Shown: positions 1-9,258 of the stretch, piece after piece
How positions within the stretch are numbered: position 1 is the first letter of the stretch
Layout: every line of letters begins with the position of its first letter
NCBI RefSeq assembly: GCF_900187985.1
Contig: NZ_FZOA01000008.1
Span: 79,904-143,903, forward strand
From: Methylobacillus rhizosphaerae
GTDB taxonomy: Bacteria > Pseudomonadota > Gammaproteobacteria > Burkholderiales > Methylophilaceae
DNA length: 64,000 bases
Direction: 5' to 3'
The notes under the pieces: model-generated
Database searches by the model: none
Seen by the model: the letters and a program-made list of their open reading frames with translations, nothing else
Told to the model about the DNA's origin: nothing
Made by a program: the position numbers and the translations under genes

Positions 1-1057
1 GATCGTCGGCCCGGCTCAGGATTTCCAGCAGGCGCGCGCCTGCATACAGGCCATCGTCAAAACCATACCAGCGCTCCTTGAAGAATATATGACCGCTCAT
101 TTCACCGGCGAGGGCTGCGCTGGTTTCCTGCATCTTGGTTTTCATCAGGGAGTGGCCTGTTTTCCACATCAGGGGTTTGCCGCCGTGTTGCTTGATCCAT
201 GGCGCAAGATTGCGCGTGGACTTGACATCGTAAATGATGGTGGCATCAGGCGTGCGCTCGAGTACATCTGCAGCAAACAGCAATAGCTGCCGATCCGGAT
301 GAATGATGCTGCCATCCTTGGTGATGACACCAAGCCGGTCACCATCGCCATCAAATGCCAGGCCGATTTCCGACTCGCCTGCAGCCAGGTTGTGGATCAG
401 GTCCTGCAGGTTATCTGCAATGGATGGATCGGGGTGGTGGTGGGGGAAATGCCCATCCACTTCGCAGAATAACTCCGTGACCTTGCATCCCAGCGCGCGG
501 AACAGGGTGCCCGCATATGCACCGGCGACACCATTGCCACAATCAAGTGTCAGGCTAAGGGGGCGCTGGAGGTGAATGCCGGAAACAATGCGCTCAAGGT
601 AGGCTGGTGCGATGTCGTGATGACTTTCCGTGCCGTGGCCGTGAGTGAAATCACTACTGCTGATGCGGGTGTAGAGGTGCTGGATGGCTGTGCCGGATAA
701 CGTTTCCCCGGCCACGACTATCTTCAGGCCGTTATATTCAGGTGGGTTATGACTGCCTGTCACGACAACGGCTGAATGTGTGCCAAGGTGATGGGCGGCA
801 AAATATCCCATGGGGGTGGTCACCATGCCGAGATTGATGACATTGATGCCACTCTTGCGAATACCTTGTGATAAGGCGCGTGCAAACACAGGGCCTGACA
901 AACGGCCATCGTAGCCAATGCAGATGGCATGCTGCCCACGCTGGCTGGCTTCGCTGCCAATTGCGTGACCAATGGTTTCTACAATTTCCGGCGTCAGTGT
1001 CTTATCAACAATGCCGCGGATATCATAGGCCTTGAAAATTTCCCTGGGTACCATCAT
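1..1057 (-). CDS. manB: Phosphomannomutase/phosphoglucomutase, C-terminus cut by window edge
   Basis: Interconverts hexose-1- and hexose-6-phosphates for nucleotide-sugar, LPS or exopolysaccharide synthesis in the cytoplasm. About 352 codons are present; the family is about 450-460 residues, so roughly the last 100 are outside the window. Visible motifs are the phosphoserine loop TGSHNP (Ser about 102), the metal loop DGDGDR (about 235) and the sugar-binding GEMSGH (about 317). The protein opens MMVPREIFKAYDIRG; either of two adjacent ATGs (1057 or 1054) fits, and no in-frame start lies just upstream. It follows iscX by 18 bp on the same strand, so the two are probably cotranscribed. AlgC-type dual specificity cannot be told from ManB-type by eye. 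Confidence 0.93.
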   Translation of the reverse strand, partial: MMVPREIFKAYDIRGIVDKTLTPEIVETIGHAIGSEASQRGQHAICIGYDGRLSGPVFARALSQGIRKSGINVINLGMVTTPMGYFAAHHLGTHSAVVVTGSHNPPEYNGLKIVVAGETLSGTAIQHLYTRISSSDFTHGHGTESHHDIAPAYLERIVSGIHLQRPLSLTLDCGNGVAGAYAGTLFRALGCKVTELFCEVDGHFPHHHPDPSIADNLQDLIHNLAAGESEIGLAFDGDGDRLGVITKDGSIIHPDRQLLLFAADVLERTPDATIIYDVKSTRNLAPWIKQHGGKPLMWKTGHSLMKTKMQETSAALAGEMSGHIFFKERWYGFDDGLYAGARLLEILSRADD

Positions 1058-1075
1058 CCGGGTGTATGCACCGCG

Positions 1076-1270
1076 TTATTCAGCTTCTGCTATCCAGGCA
1101 AGCTGAATTGCTTCCAGAATGCGTTCGCCACATTTATCCGGGGTGTCATCGAAATCCTCCAGCTCCAGAATCCAGTTGTAGAGATCGGTGAAGCGGATGG
1201 TTTTGGGGTCGACTTCGGGATGGCGGTCAAAAAGTTCTTCGGCAATATGTTGGCTATCAGTCCATTTCAT
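1076..1270 (-). CDS. iscX: Fe-S cluster assembly protein IscX
   Basis: A 64-residue acidic protein with the family signature: MKWTDS at the start, the central DPKTIRFTDLYNWILELEDF and a C-terminal AEAE. In Escherichia coli IscX binds the cysteine desulfurase IscS and modulates iron-dependent Fe-S cluster assembly. Its length equals that of the family. An AGGA ribosome site lies about 8 nt before the ATG. The other isc genes are not in this window. Here it sits between an Old Yellow Enzyme and a phosphomannomutase, a separation from the isc operon worth noting. The call is close to certain from sequence. Confidence 0.95.
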   Translation of the reverse strand: MKWTDSQHIAEELFDRHPEVDPKTIRFTDLYNWILELEDFDDTPDKCGERILEAIQLAWIAEAE

Positions 1271-1316
1271 GATGTATTCCTTTTTGTATGGCGCCGGTTG
1301 GACGCAGTAAGATCAC

Positions 1317-2384
1317 TTAAATATTCTTGGCACGTACATATTGGTCGGGCCAGGGCACATCCGTACGTAACTCTCGGGCAGCATGCAGGGGCCAATGTGG
1401 GTCGCTCAGCAGCTTGCGCGCCATCATGATGACATCGGCCTGGCCGCTTACCAGGATGTGCTCCGCTTGCAGGGCAGACGTGATCAGACCGACTGCAGCG
1501 CTGGCAATGCCGGCTTCGCTGCGGATACGCTGGGCGAATGTTGTCTGGTAGCCGGGACCGGCAGGAATTTTAGCATCCAGTGTCAGCCCGCCGCTTGAGC
1601 AATCTATCAGGTCGATCCCGATTTCCTTGAGCCATGTGGAAAACTGGATAGATTGTTCAATATCCCATCCACCTTCAACCCAGTCCGTCGCTGAAATACG
1701 TACGAATACAGGTTTTTCCTGCGGCCACAGGGCGCGTAGTTCGCGTGCAATTTGCAAGGGAAGGCGGCAGCGGTTCTCCAGGCTGCCACCATATTCATCG
1801 CCCCGGTGGTTGGACAGGGGCGAAAGGAATTCATGCAGCAGGTAACCATGGGCACAATGCAGTTCCAGCACTTCAAACCCTGCCTGTAATGCGCGCAGGG
1901 CAGCAGTGCGGAATTGCGCAATGGTGTGCTGGATATCCTCATGGCTCAGTGCTTGAGGTGTGCCATGCGCGTCAGTGAGTGGAATGGCAGATGGTGCCAC
2001 TGTTTGCCATCCCCCCTGATCTGGTGGGAGGAATTTTCCCTCGCGCCATGGCGCGTCACAAGAGGCCTTGCGGCCTGCATGTGCAAGCTGGATGGCCGGT
2101 ACGGCATTCTGCTGCCTGATGAAATCAACTATCGGCCTGAGCGCCTGGACGTGCTCGTCTGACCATATTCCCAGGCAGAACGGGGTGATGCGGCCCTCGG
2201 GCGCCACTGCGGTGGCTTCCACCATGACCAGTCCTGCACCGCCGACCGCCAGCCCGCCAAGGTGAACCAGGTGCCAGTGATTGGCCAGGCCTTGCTCGGC
2301 AGAATATTGACACATGGGGGATACAAAAATACGGTTCTTGATTTCAGTATCGCGGAAGCGGATAGGGGTAAAAAGTCTGGCCAT
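1317..2384 (-). CDS. Old Yellow Enzyme family NADPH dehydrogenase (YqjM-like)
   Basis: An FMN-dependent ene-reductase of about 355 residues, likely reducing activated C=C bonds of electrophiles with NADPH. Features of the YqjM subclass are visible: VSPMCQYS with the redox-tuning cysteine near residue 26, HAGRK, and the substrate-binding HGYLLHEFLSPLSN segment followed by DEYGGSLENR. The start at MARLFTPIRF (2384) is chosen because an AGGA site precedes it and the frame upstream would run into the fumarase gene. It lies 23 bp downstream of the fumarase gene on the same strand. The physiological substrate is unknown; xenobiotic or quinone reduction is only a family-level inference. Confidence 0.9.
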   Translation of the reverse strand: MARLFTPIRFRDTEIKNRIFVSPMCQYSAEQGLANHWHLVHLGGLAVGGAGLVMVEATAVAPEGRITPFCLGIWSDEHVQALRPIVDFIRQQNAVPAIQLAHAGRKASCDAPWREGKFLPPDQGGWQTVAPSAIPLTDAHGTPQALSHEDIQHTIAQFRTAALRALQAGFEVLELHCAHGYLLHEFLSPLSNHRGDEYGGSLENRCRLPLQIARELRALWPQEKPVFVRISATDWVEGGWDIEQSIQFSTWLKEIGIDLIDCSSGGLTLDAKIPAGPGYQTTFAQRIRSEAGIASAAVGLITSALQAEHILVSGQADVIMMARKLLSDPHWPLHAARELRTDVPWPDQYVRAKNI

Positions 2385-2407
2385 AAGTTCCTGTCTGGAT
2401 CGGGATG

Positions 2408-3931
2408 TTATGCGCTGAAAACCGGGATGTTGGCGATAAGGGGACGCCATTCCACTGGGCCTGATTCGTGGACGGAATGGCCATGGCTGTCTACGGCAAC
2501 GGTCACAGGCATGTCTTCAACCGTGAATTCATAGATGGCTTCCATGCCCAGGTCGGGAAATGCAACCACGCGAGAGGCCTTGATGGCCTGTGAGATCAGG
2601 TAGGCTGCGCCGCCAATTGCAATCAGGTAGACAGATTGATGTTGCCTGATGGAATGCACGGTCGCTTCCCCACGCTCAGCTTTTCCTATCATGCCAAGGA
2701 GCCCGGTCTTGGTGAGCATGGTGTCGGTAAATCTATCCATGCGTGTGGCAGTCGTCGGGCCGGCGGGACCAATGATTTCATCCCCTACTGGATCGACAGG
2801 GCCCACGTAGTAGATGAAGCGGTTGGTGAAGTCCAGGCCATCTGGCATGGGTTCATTACGCGCGATCAAGTCCACAATGCGTTTATGTGCTGCATCACGG
2901 CCTGTCAGCAATTTTCCGGACAGCAGGAGTTTTTCACCTGGTTGCCAGCTTTTAACATCATCATGCGTGACCTGATCCAGGTTGACACGGCGCAATGGCG
3001 CGCTTGCATCCAGTGTAACCTGGGGCCAGTCTGCAAGCACTGGGACTGGCAAATGTGCGGGGCCACTGCCATCCAGCGTTAAATGCACGTGGCGTGTCGC
3101 TGCGCAGTTCGGGATGATGGCAACCGGCAATGAGGTAGCATGGGTGGGAGCTTCCAGGATTTTGACATCCAGTACCGTGGTCAGGCCTCCCAATCCTTGT
3201 GCTCCAATGCCCAGGCGGTTCACTTTTTCATAGATTTCCAGGCGTAATTCCTCGGCCCGGTTCGCCGGGCCGCGATCACGCAATTGCTGGATGTCGATCG
3301 GGGCGAACAAGGATTGCTTGGCCAGGAGCATGGCTTTTTCCGCAGTGCCGCCGATGCCGATGCCCAGGACTCCGGGGGGGCACCAGCCAGCTCCCATTTC
3401 CGGAACGGTTTTGAGTACCCATTCAACGATGTCGTCAGAAGGTTCCAGCATGGCCAGTTTGGATTTGTTCTCTGAACCTCCGCCCTTGGCAGCAATGTGG
3501 ATTTCCACAGTATTGCCGGGAACCATGTCGACGTGCACGATGGAGGGGGTGTTGTCGCGCGTATTCAGGCGCTTGCCTGCCGGGTCGCGCACAATGGAGG
3601 CACGCAGGCGATTGTCGGGGTCCAGGTAGGCGCGGCGCACACCTTCATCCACCATTTCCTGCAGGCTCAACTCCGTCTGCCATTGCACATTCATGCCCAC
3701 GGAAATGAACGCAACGACAATGCCGGTATCCTGGCACAAAGGGCGTTGGCCCTGGGCGCAGAGATAGGAGTTGATCAGTATCTGTCCAATCGCATCGCGT
3801 GCGGCGGGCGACGGTTCACGTTGCCAGGCATCATGCATGGCAGCAAGAAAGTCGGGCGAGTGATAGCAGGCAATATACTGCAATGCCTGGTGGATACTGG
3901 TGATGAAGTCTTCTTGGCGTATCAATGCCAT
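2408..3931 (-). CDS. fumA: Class I (4Fe-4S) fumarate hydratase
   Basis: Hydrates fumarate to malate in the TCA cycle; the class I enzyme carries an oxygen-sensitive 4Fe-4S cluster. The 507-residue protein from MALIRQEDF has the N-terminal alpha domain and the C-terminal beta domain fused. Probable cluster cysteines lie in [14 protein letters not shown] and [10 protein letters not shown]. The C-terminal part shows YYVGPVDP and the GPTTATRMD active-site loop. The frame is open for 31 further codons upstream, but the conserved start and the 206-bp gap to glyA favour 3931. The gene diverges from glyA. A class II (FumC) enzyme is not seen here. Confidence 0.93.
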   Translation of the reverse strand: MALIRQEDFITSIHQALQYIACYHSPDFLAAMHDAWQREPSPAARDAIGQILINSYLCAQGQRPLCQDTGIVVAFISVGMNVQWQTELSLQEMVDEGVRRAYLDPDNRLRASIVRDPAGKRLNTRDNTPSIVHVDMVPGNTVEIHIAAKGGGSENKSKLAMLEPSDDIVEWVLKTVPEMGAGWCPPGVLGIGIGGTAEKAMLLAKQSLFAPIDIQQLRDRGPANRAEELRLEIYEKVNRLGIGAQGLGGLTTVLDVKILEAPTHATSLPVAIIPNCAATRHVHLTLDGSGPAHLPVPVLADWPQVTLDASAPLRRVNLDQVTHDDVKSWQPGEKLLLSGKLLTGRDAAHKRIVDLIARNEPMPDGLDFTNRFIYYVGPVDPVGDEIIGPAGPTTATRMDRFTDTMLTKTGLLGMIGKAERGEATVHSIRQHQSVYLIAIGGAAYLISQAIKASRVVAFPDLGMEAIYEFTVEDMPVTVAVDSHGHSVHESGPVEWRPLIANIPVFSA

Positions 3932-4137
3932 ATCGCAAAATGACCGGTGGTGTAATGGGAAGAGATTATACTCGCACCACATGGAAAAGACTTCCGACAA
4001 TCCATGGTGGTGGATGGACGGCATGGATTGCTACAGGTGATGAATCATTTTCACTTGCTTTGAATCTGTTTCAAAGCTATGGCGCAGTGAACATGGTAAA
4101 ATCCTGCCTATTAATTTTTTACCCGAGATTAAAGAAT

Positions 4138-5385
4138 ATGTTTAGCACTGCCAAAAACCTGAGTGTGGTTGATCCTGATCTGTGGAAATACGTGGAAGGT
4201 GAGCGCAACCGCCAGGATGAGCATATCGAACTGATTGCCTCTGAAAACTATACCAGCCCGGCAGTGATGCAAGCACAGGGTTCCCAGCTGACCAACAAAT
4301 ATGCCGAAGGTTATCCGGGCAAGCGTTTCTATGGTGGCTGTGAATTCGTTGATGAGATTGAACAGCTGGCGATTGACCGCCTGAAAAAGCTGTTCGGCGC
4401 CGAGTATGCCAATGTGCAGCCACACTCCGGTTCACAGGCCAACCAGGCCGTGTATTTCTCCATCCTCAAGCCCGGCGATACCGTCATGGGCATGAACCTG
4501 GGCCACGGTGGCCATTTGACGCATGGTTCCCCGGCCAACCTGTCTGGCAAGTTGTTCAATATCGTGCCTTACGGCCTGAACGACAAGGAAGAGATTGATT
4601 ACGACGAGATGGAGCGTATTGCACTGGAGTGCAAGCCCAAGTTGCTGATCGGTGGTGCTTCTGCCTATGCCCTGCGTTTTGACTGGGCGCGCATGGCCGA
4701 AATTGCCAAGAAGGTGGGTGCTTATTTCATGGTGGATATGGCGCATTATGCGGGCTTGATTGCTGCTGGCGTATATCCCAATCCGGTGCCACATGCAGAC
4801 TTTGTCACCTCCACTACCCACAAGACTTTGCGTGGCCCGCGGGGTGGCTTGATCCTGGCGAAGGCCGAATTTGAGAAGTCTCTCAATTCCAGCGTGTTCC
4901 CGAGCCTGCAGGGTGGTCCGCTCATGCATGTGATCGCAGGCAAGGCAGTGGCCTTCCTCGAGGCAGCCCAACCTGAATTCAAGGCATATCAGGAACAAGT
5001 GCTCAAGAATGCTGATACCATGGCCAAGACTCTGGCGGCACGTGGTTTGCGCATTATTTCCGGCGGCACTCAGTCTCACGTATTTCTGGTGGATCTCCGC
5101 CCCAAGGGGCTGACCGGCAAGGCTGCGGATGCTTTCCTCGGCCAGGCACATATCACGGTGAACAAGAATGCGATCCCGAACGATCCGGAAAGCCCGTTTG
5201 TCACTTCCGGCATCCGTATTGGCTCACCTGCCATTACTACTCGCGGTTTCAAGGAAGCAGAAGCGGCAGAGGTTGCCAACCTGATCGCTGATATCCTGGA
5301 TAATCCGACCGATGAGTCCGTGATTGCGGCGACCAAGGCTAAAGTACACGCCTTGACTGCGCGCTTCCCGGTCTACGGCGCTTAA
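4138..5385 (+). CDS. glyA: Serine hydroxymethyltransferase
   Basis: Converts serine and tetrahydrofolate to glycine and methylene-tetrahydrofolate using PLP, a central one-carbon step in a methylotroph even when formaldehyde is assimilated by the ribulose monophosphate cycle. It has 415 residues, the normal bacterial size. Visible are the [12 protein letters not shown] substrate motif near the N-terminus, HGGHLTHG, and the PLP lysine in [13 protein letters not shown]. The frame extends upstream, but MFSTAKNL (4138) matches the family start. A TAAAAT hexamer at 4097-4102 could be its -10 element, but no good -35 sits at the right distance. It is followed after 52 bp by nrdR, a common proteobacterial pairing. 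Confidence 0.97.
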   Translation: MFSTAKNLSVVDPDLWKYVEGERNRQDEHIELIASENYTSPAVMQAQGSQLTNKYAEGYPGKRFYGGCEFVDEIEQLAIDRLKKLFGAEYANVQPHSGSQANQAVYFSILKPGDTVMGMNLGHGGHLTHGSPANLSGKLFNIVPYGLNDKEEIDYDEMERIALECKPKLLIGGASAYALRFDWARMAEIAKKVGAYFMVDMAHYAGLIAAGVYPNPVPHADFVTSTTHKTLRGPRGGLILAKAEFEKSLNSSVFPSLQGGPLMHVIAGKAVAFLEAAQPEFKAYQEQVLKNADTMAKTLAARGLRIISGGTQSHVFLVDLRPKGLTGKAADAFLGQAHITVNKNAIPNDPESPFVTSGIRIGSPAITTRGFKEAEAAEVANLIADILDNPTDESVIAATKAKVHALTARFPVYGA

Positions 5386-5437
5386 TCCGGGAATATGGGG
5401 GAGGTGTGAATTTCCCCCTCTCCATGAAAGCTGAAAA

Positions 5438-5884
5438 ATGAAATGTCCGTTTTGTGGCGACGCAGACACCCAGGTCATTGATTCCCGAGTGAATGATGAG
5501 GGCGATTCCATACGGCGCCGCCGTCGTTGCGTTTCCTGTGATAAGCGGTTTACCACCTATGAAACGGCAGAGCTGCATTTGCCGCAGGTCGTCAAGCAAA
5601 ACGGCAATCGTGCTGAATTCAGCCGAGACAAGCTGCGAGTTTCATTTACTCGTGCTTTGCATAAACGTCCTGTGCCAACGGAATATGTGGATCATGCGCT
5701 GGAGCGCATCATGCAGAAAATTCTTGCCAAGGGTGAGCGGGAAATCATTGCCCGTGACCTGGGCGAAATGGTGATGCAGGAGCTCAAGGCCATGGATAAA
5801 GTGGCTTATATCCGCTTTGCCTCGGTATATCGCAGTTTCCAGGATGCTGGGGATTTCAGTGATGTAATCCGTGACCTGGATTGA
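5438..5884 (+). CDS. nrdR: Transcriptional repressor NrdR
   Basis: A 148-residue zinc-ribbon/ATP-cone repressor that binds NrdR boxes upstream of ribonucleotide reductase genes and senses ATP/dATP. The zinc ribbon cysteines are CPFC at residues 3-6 and CVSC at about 31-34, followed by the basic RRRRRC region. The ATP-cone spans about residues 49-139 and ends in [13 protein letters not shown]. Start at ATG 5438, directly after the glyA terminus, with ribD downstream; glyA-nrdR-ribD order is common in proteobacteria. No obvious NrdR box was recognised in the window. Confidence 0.97.
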   Translation: MKCPFCGDADTQVIDSRVNDEGDSIRRRRRCVSCDKRFTTYETAELHLPQVVKQNGNRAEFSRDKLRVSFTRALHKRPVPTEYVDHALERIMQKILAKGEREIIARDLGEMVMQELKAMDKVAYIRFASVYRSFQDAGDFSDVIRDLD

Positions 5885-6016
5885 GCGGCCTGGCGTTACC
5901 TCTTTGATTTTCTTCTCTGGCAAGGTGAAGTGACCGGGATTCCTTGTCCTGCCTTTCTGCGCAATTCCTGAACATCCTTGTATCTTTCTCCTGCCTGACT
6001 TTATCATGGCAGCATC

Positions 6017-7135
6017 ATGAGTAATTCTTCAATTTTTTCTGCAGAAGACCAGTTGTACATGAGTCTTGCATTGCGTGAAGCTGCACGCGGCCTGTATGGC
6101 ACTATGCCCAATCCTCGGGTTGGGTGTGTCATTGTCAAGAATGGACAGATAGTAGGGCGAGGCGCCCATCTCAAGGCGGGTGAGCCACATGCGGAGGTGC
6201 ATGCCTTGCGTATGGCTGGCGAGTTGGCGCAGGGGGCGGATGTCTATGTGACGCTGGAGCCTTGTAGCCATTTTGGTCGTACGCCTCCTTGTGCTGATGC
6301 ATTGCTCAAGGCTGGAGTCAGGCGCGTTGTTGCAGCTATGCAGGACCCTAACCCTCTGGTGGCTGGCAATGGCCTGCAACGATTGGCACAGCATGGCATC
6401 AGCGTTGCATCCGGGTTGATGGAGGCAGAAGCCAGAGCACTGAACCAGGGGTTTATCTCACGCATGAGCAGGCAGCGCCCGTGGTTGCGCAGCAAAATCG
6501 CCGCCAGTCTGGATGGCAGGACAGGCCTGCATAATGGTGAAAGCAAATGGATCACCGGTTCGCCTGCCCGCCAGCATGTGCAGCAGTGGCGGGCGCAGTC
6601 CTGCGCCATTCTGACGGGAGTGGGAACGGTACTGGCCGATGATCCGCTGTTGACAGTGCGCGATGAGCAGTTGCTGACGGCGCGACATGGTGTGCAGCCA
6701 TACCGCGTGATAGTGGACAGCCGCTTACGTACTCCATGCTCTGCTGCCATACTGCAGACCGAGCGTGTGTTGATTGCACATGCACAGCAACTGCCGCAAC
6801 AGGAAGCGGCATTGCGTGCTAGCGGGGCCGAATTACTGCATTTGCCAGACCAGGCAGGCACAGTGGATATGGCCGCTTTGCTGCAGGCACTGGCTGAACG
6901 TCAGGTCAACGAGGTGCTGGTGGAAGCCGGGGCAGCGTTGAATGGTAGCCTCTTGAGCGCAGGCCTGGTCGACGAATTGCTCCTTTACTACGCTCCAGTG
7001 CTGCTGGGGAGTGCAGCGCGCGGAATGTTTGCCATACCTGCTCTGGAAAGCATGCAGCAGAAGCTGCATTTGCAGGTGCTGGAAACACGCCAGGTTGGCA
7101 GCGATTGGTTTGTACATGCAAAACCCGTGGTGTAG
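6017..7135 (+). CDS. ribD: Bifunctional riboflavin biosynthesis deaminase/reductase RibD
   Basis: Carries out the second and third steps of riboflavin synthesis from the GTP cyclohydrolase II product. The 372-residue protein has an N-terminal deaminase (about 1-145) with the zinc motif PHAEVHAL and PCSHFGRTPPC, and a C-terminal NADPH reductase (about 150-370) with [11 protein letters not shown] and LVEAGAALNGSLL. The 132-bp gap before it contains no gene; a weak TTGTAT/TTTATC pair near 5979-6010 might be a promoter but is not convincing. It is closely followed by the TatD-family gene (12 bp). Other rib genes are not in the window. Confidence 0.96.
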   Translation: MSNSSIFSAEDQLYMSLALREAARGLYGTMPNPRVGCVIVKNGQIVGRGAHLKAGEPHAEVHALRMAGELAQGADVYVTLEPCSHFGRTPPCADALLKAGVRRVVAAMQDPNPLVAGNGLQRLAQHGISVASGLMEAEARALNQGFISRMSRQRPWLRSKIAASLDGRTGLHNGESKWITGSPARQHVQQWRAQSCAILTGVGTVLADDPLLTVRDEQLLTARHGVQPYRVIVDSRLRTPCSAAILQTERVLIAHAQQLPQQEAALRASGAELLHLPDQAGTVDMAALLQALAERQVNEVLVEAGAALNGSLLSAGLVDELLLYYAPVLLGSAARGMFAIPALESMQQKLHLQVLETRQVGSDWFVHAKPVV

Positions 7136-7147
7136 GCATTATTGCCC

Positions 7148-7939
7148 ATGCTGATTGATACCCATTGCCATCTTGATGCGCCCGAGTTCGATGCAGACAG
7201 GGCAGAGATAGCCGAAGCAGCCCGGCAGGCTGGTGTGGGGATGATCGTGGTGCCTGCTGTGGCACGCAGTAATTTTGCCGCCGTGCAGGAGCTGGCCGCG
7301 CATTATCCCGGTTGTGCCATGGCATTGGGCATACATCCCTTATTTGTGGATCAGTCTGTGCCAGCAGACCTTGAGGTGTTGGCCAGGGAAATCGAGCAGC
7401 ACCGCGCAGATGTGGTGGCTATAGGTGAAATTGGCCTGGATTTCTTCATTGAGCACTATGACCGTGAGCGGCAGGAATATTACTTTACTGAACAACTCAA
7501 GCTGGCACGTGAATATGATCTGCCGGTGTTAGTGCATGTCAGGCGCTCGGTTGACCAAGTACTGAAATACGTCAGGCGCTTCAAAGTGCGCGGAATTGCC
7601 CATGCATTCAATGGCAGCCTGCAGCAGGCCGAGGCATTCATCAAGCTGGGTTTCAAGTTAGGGTTCGGGGGAGCGATGACTTATGAGCGCGCCCTTAAAA
7701 TCCGACACCTGGCAAAAGTGCTGCCATTGGAGGCCATAGTGCTGGAAACGGATGCCCCGGATATTCCGCCGGCATGGCTGGGACATCATGGACGTAACCG
7801 CCCGGATCAACTGGTCAGCATCGCCCGAGTACTAGCTGAAATACGAACAGAAGACGTGGTATCTATAGCGCGAATGACGACTGAGAATGCGCTTGACATT
7901 CTGCCTGGACTGAAAACTTATACACATCACCTCAAGTAA
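7148..7939 (+). CDS. TatD family metal-dependent hydrolase (YjjV-like DNase)
   Basis: Predicted TIM-barrel nuclease of the amidohydrolase superfamily, about 263 residues. Metal ligands are visible in DTHCHLD at the N-terminus, GEIGLDF in the middle, HVRRS, HAF and the terminal ETDAPDIPP. Family members have 3'-5' exonuclease or endonuclease activity; the biological role is unsettled. A TTG at 7142 precedes the ATG at 7148; the ATG is preferred because MLIDTHCHLD aligns with the family start. It is likely cotranscribed with ribD. The gene ends at an AT-rich intergenic region. Confidence 0.9.
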   Translation: MLIDTHCHLDAPEFDADRAEIAEAARQAGVGMIVVPAVARSNFAAVQELAAHYPGCAMALGIHPLFVDQSVPADLEVLAREIEQHRADVVAIGEIGLDFFIEHYDRERQEYYFTEQLKLAREYDLPVLVHVRRSVDQVLKYVRRFKVRGIAHAFNGSLQQAEAFIKLGFKLGFGGAMTYERALKIRHLAKVLPLEAIVLETDAPDIPPAWLGHHGRNRPDQLVSIARVLAEIRTEDVVSIARMTTENALDILPGLKTYTHHLK

Positions 7940-8154
7940 TACTTTAAATAATGTTAGAAAATGTTAATAATCCAATGACTTAAAATAAGTTATTGATTTT
8001 AATTAATTTTTTAATTAATGAATTGTAAAGTACATTTTTTGGGCGATTTAAAAAAGCATTATAAATTGGGAGGTTACATTTTTAAGTCACAGATATTCAC
8101 AAAGTTATCCACAGAATTTGTGGATAGGAATATTTCTTATTTGAGACAGGTAAC
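7940..8154. other. AT-rich intergenic region with DnaA-box-like 9-mers
   Basis: This 215-bp gap has no gene and is far more AT-rich than its surroundings. It contains a duplicated TTAATTAA (7999-8006 and 8011-8018) and a small palindrome ACTTAAAATAAGT near 7978-7990. Close to mtnA is a perfect DnaA-box consensus TTATCCACA at 8105-8113, an inverted near-match (tgtggatag, 8119-8127) and a further one-mismatch box atattcaca at 8093-8101. The arrangement resembles a DnaA-binding regulatory site or a small origin-like element. Nothing replication-related flanks it. Confidence 0.55.
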
Positions 8155-9258
8155 ATGAAAATCGGCAAGCAATCATGGCGCACGATCTGGGCAGGGCAAC
8201 CTGCTTCCGGTTCAATGCTTCCGCAACAAGTTTGTATCATTGACCAGACAGGGTTGCCGCATCAATTCAGAGTTGTAGAAATTGATTCCGTACGACAGAT
8301 GGCAGAAGCAATCCGCAACATGCAGGTACGCGGTGCTCCCTTGATCGGGGCTGCCGCGGCATATGGGATGGCCCTGGCCAGCCTGGAGTCTGACGATGAA
8401 AAACATTTGCAGGAATCAGCCAGACTATTGTTGGCCAGCCGCCCTACAGCAGTGAATTTGCGCTGGGCGTTAGAGCGCATGCTGGAGCGTCTCCTGCCGG
8501 TGTCGCCACACCTGCGGTGCGAATATGCCTGGCGGGAGGCCGGGTGTATTGCAGATGAGGATGTTGTAATCAACCATGCCATTGGGCAACAGGGGCTGAA
8601 CCTGCTCCGCGAACTGGCACGTGGAAAATCCAGACGCCTGAATATCCTGACACACTGCAATGCAGGTTGGCTGGCAACGGTGGATTGGGGCACGGCACTT
8701 GCGCCTGTGTATGCAGCGTTTGATGCCGGCATGGATGTGCATGTGTGGGTGGATGAGACACGTCCACGCAACCAGGGAGCGAGCCTGACAGCCTGGGAGC
8801 TGGCGCAGCACGGAATTCCATTCACCGTGATCTGTGATAATGCCGGCGGCCACCTGATGCAGCATGGACAAGTCGACTGTGTCATTGTTGGTGCGGACCG
8901 GGTGACAAGAACAGGGGATGTTTGCAACAAGATTGGCACTTATCTCAAGGCACTGGCTGCTTTTGATAACCAGATACCTTTTTACGTGGCTGTGCCGACA
9001 CCTACCATAGACTGGCGTATTGAAAGCGGCGTGCGCGACATTCCCATAGAGGAGCGTGATCCGCGGGAGGTGACTACCATCAGCGGCCTGGCAGATGATG
9101 GCACAGTCAGGACGCTGAGCCTGACACCTGCAGGTAGCATGGCAGCGAATCCGGCATTTGATGTCACTCCTGCCAGATTGGTCACTGGCATCATTACTGA
9201 ACATGGGTGTGTTACCCCTAATGACCTGATACGCATACATCAGGAGATGAAGGAATGA
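8155..9258 (+). CDS. mtnA: S-methyl-5-thioribose-1-phosphate isomerase
   Basis: Isomerises methylthioribose-1-phosphate to methylthioribulose-1-phosphate in methionine salvage. The 367-residue protein shows RGAPLIGAAAAYG, the catalytic-cysteine segment LTHCNAGWLAT, VWVDETRPRNQGAS and the aspartate-containing GADRV followed by GDVCNKIGTY. Translation from ATG 8155 matches the family N-terminus. The upstream gap carries the DnaA-like boxes. It overlaps nnr by 4 nt (ATGA), so the two are translationally coupled. Other mtn genes are absent nearby; in some bacteria lone MtnA feeds a methylthioribulose shunt, but the context here does not say. Confidence 0.95.
   Translation: MKIGKQSWRTIWAGQPASGSMLPQQVCIIDQTGLPHQFRVVEIDSVRQMAEAIRNMQVRGAPLIGAAAAYGMALASLESDDEKHLQESARLLLASRPTAVNLRWALERMLERLLPVSPHLRCEYAWREAGCIADEDVVINHAIGQQGLNLLRELARGKSRRLNILTHCNAGWLATVDWGTALAPVYAAFDAGMDVHVWVDETRPRNQGASLTAWELAQHGIPFTVICDNAGGHLMQHGQVDCVIVGADRVTRTGDVCNKIGTYLKALAAFDNQIPFYVAVPTPTIDWRIESGVRDIPIEERDPREVTTISGLADDGTVRTLSLTPAGSMAANPAFDVTPARLVTGIITEHGCVTPNDLIRIHQEMKE

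Noticed and set aside
3932..4137. A riboswitch upstream of glyA
   Set aside because: No glycine-riboswitch or other known core pattern could be recognised by eye in the 206-bp gap.
5396..5420. G-rich/C-rich inverted pattern between glyA and nrdR as a terminator
   Set aside because: Pairing is only about five bases and there is no T-run.
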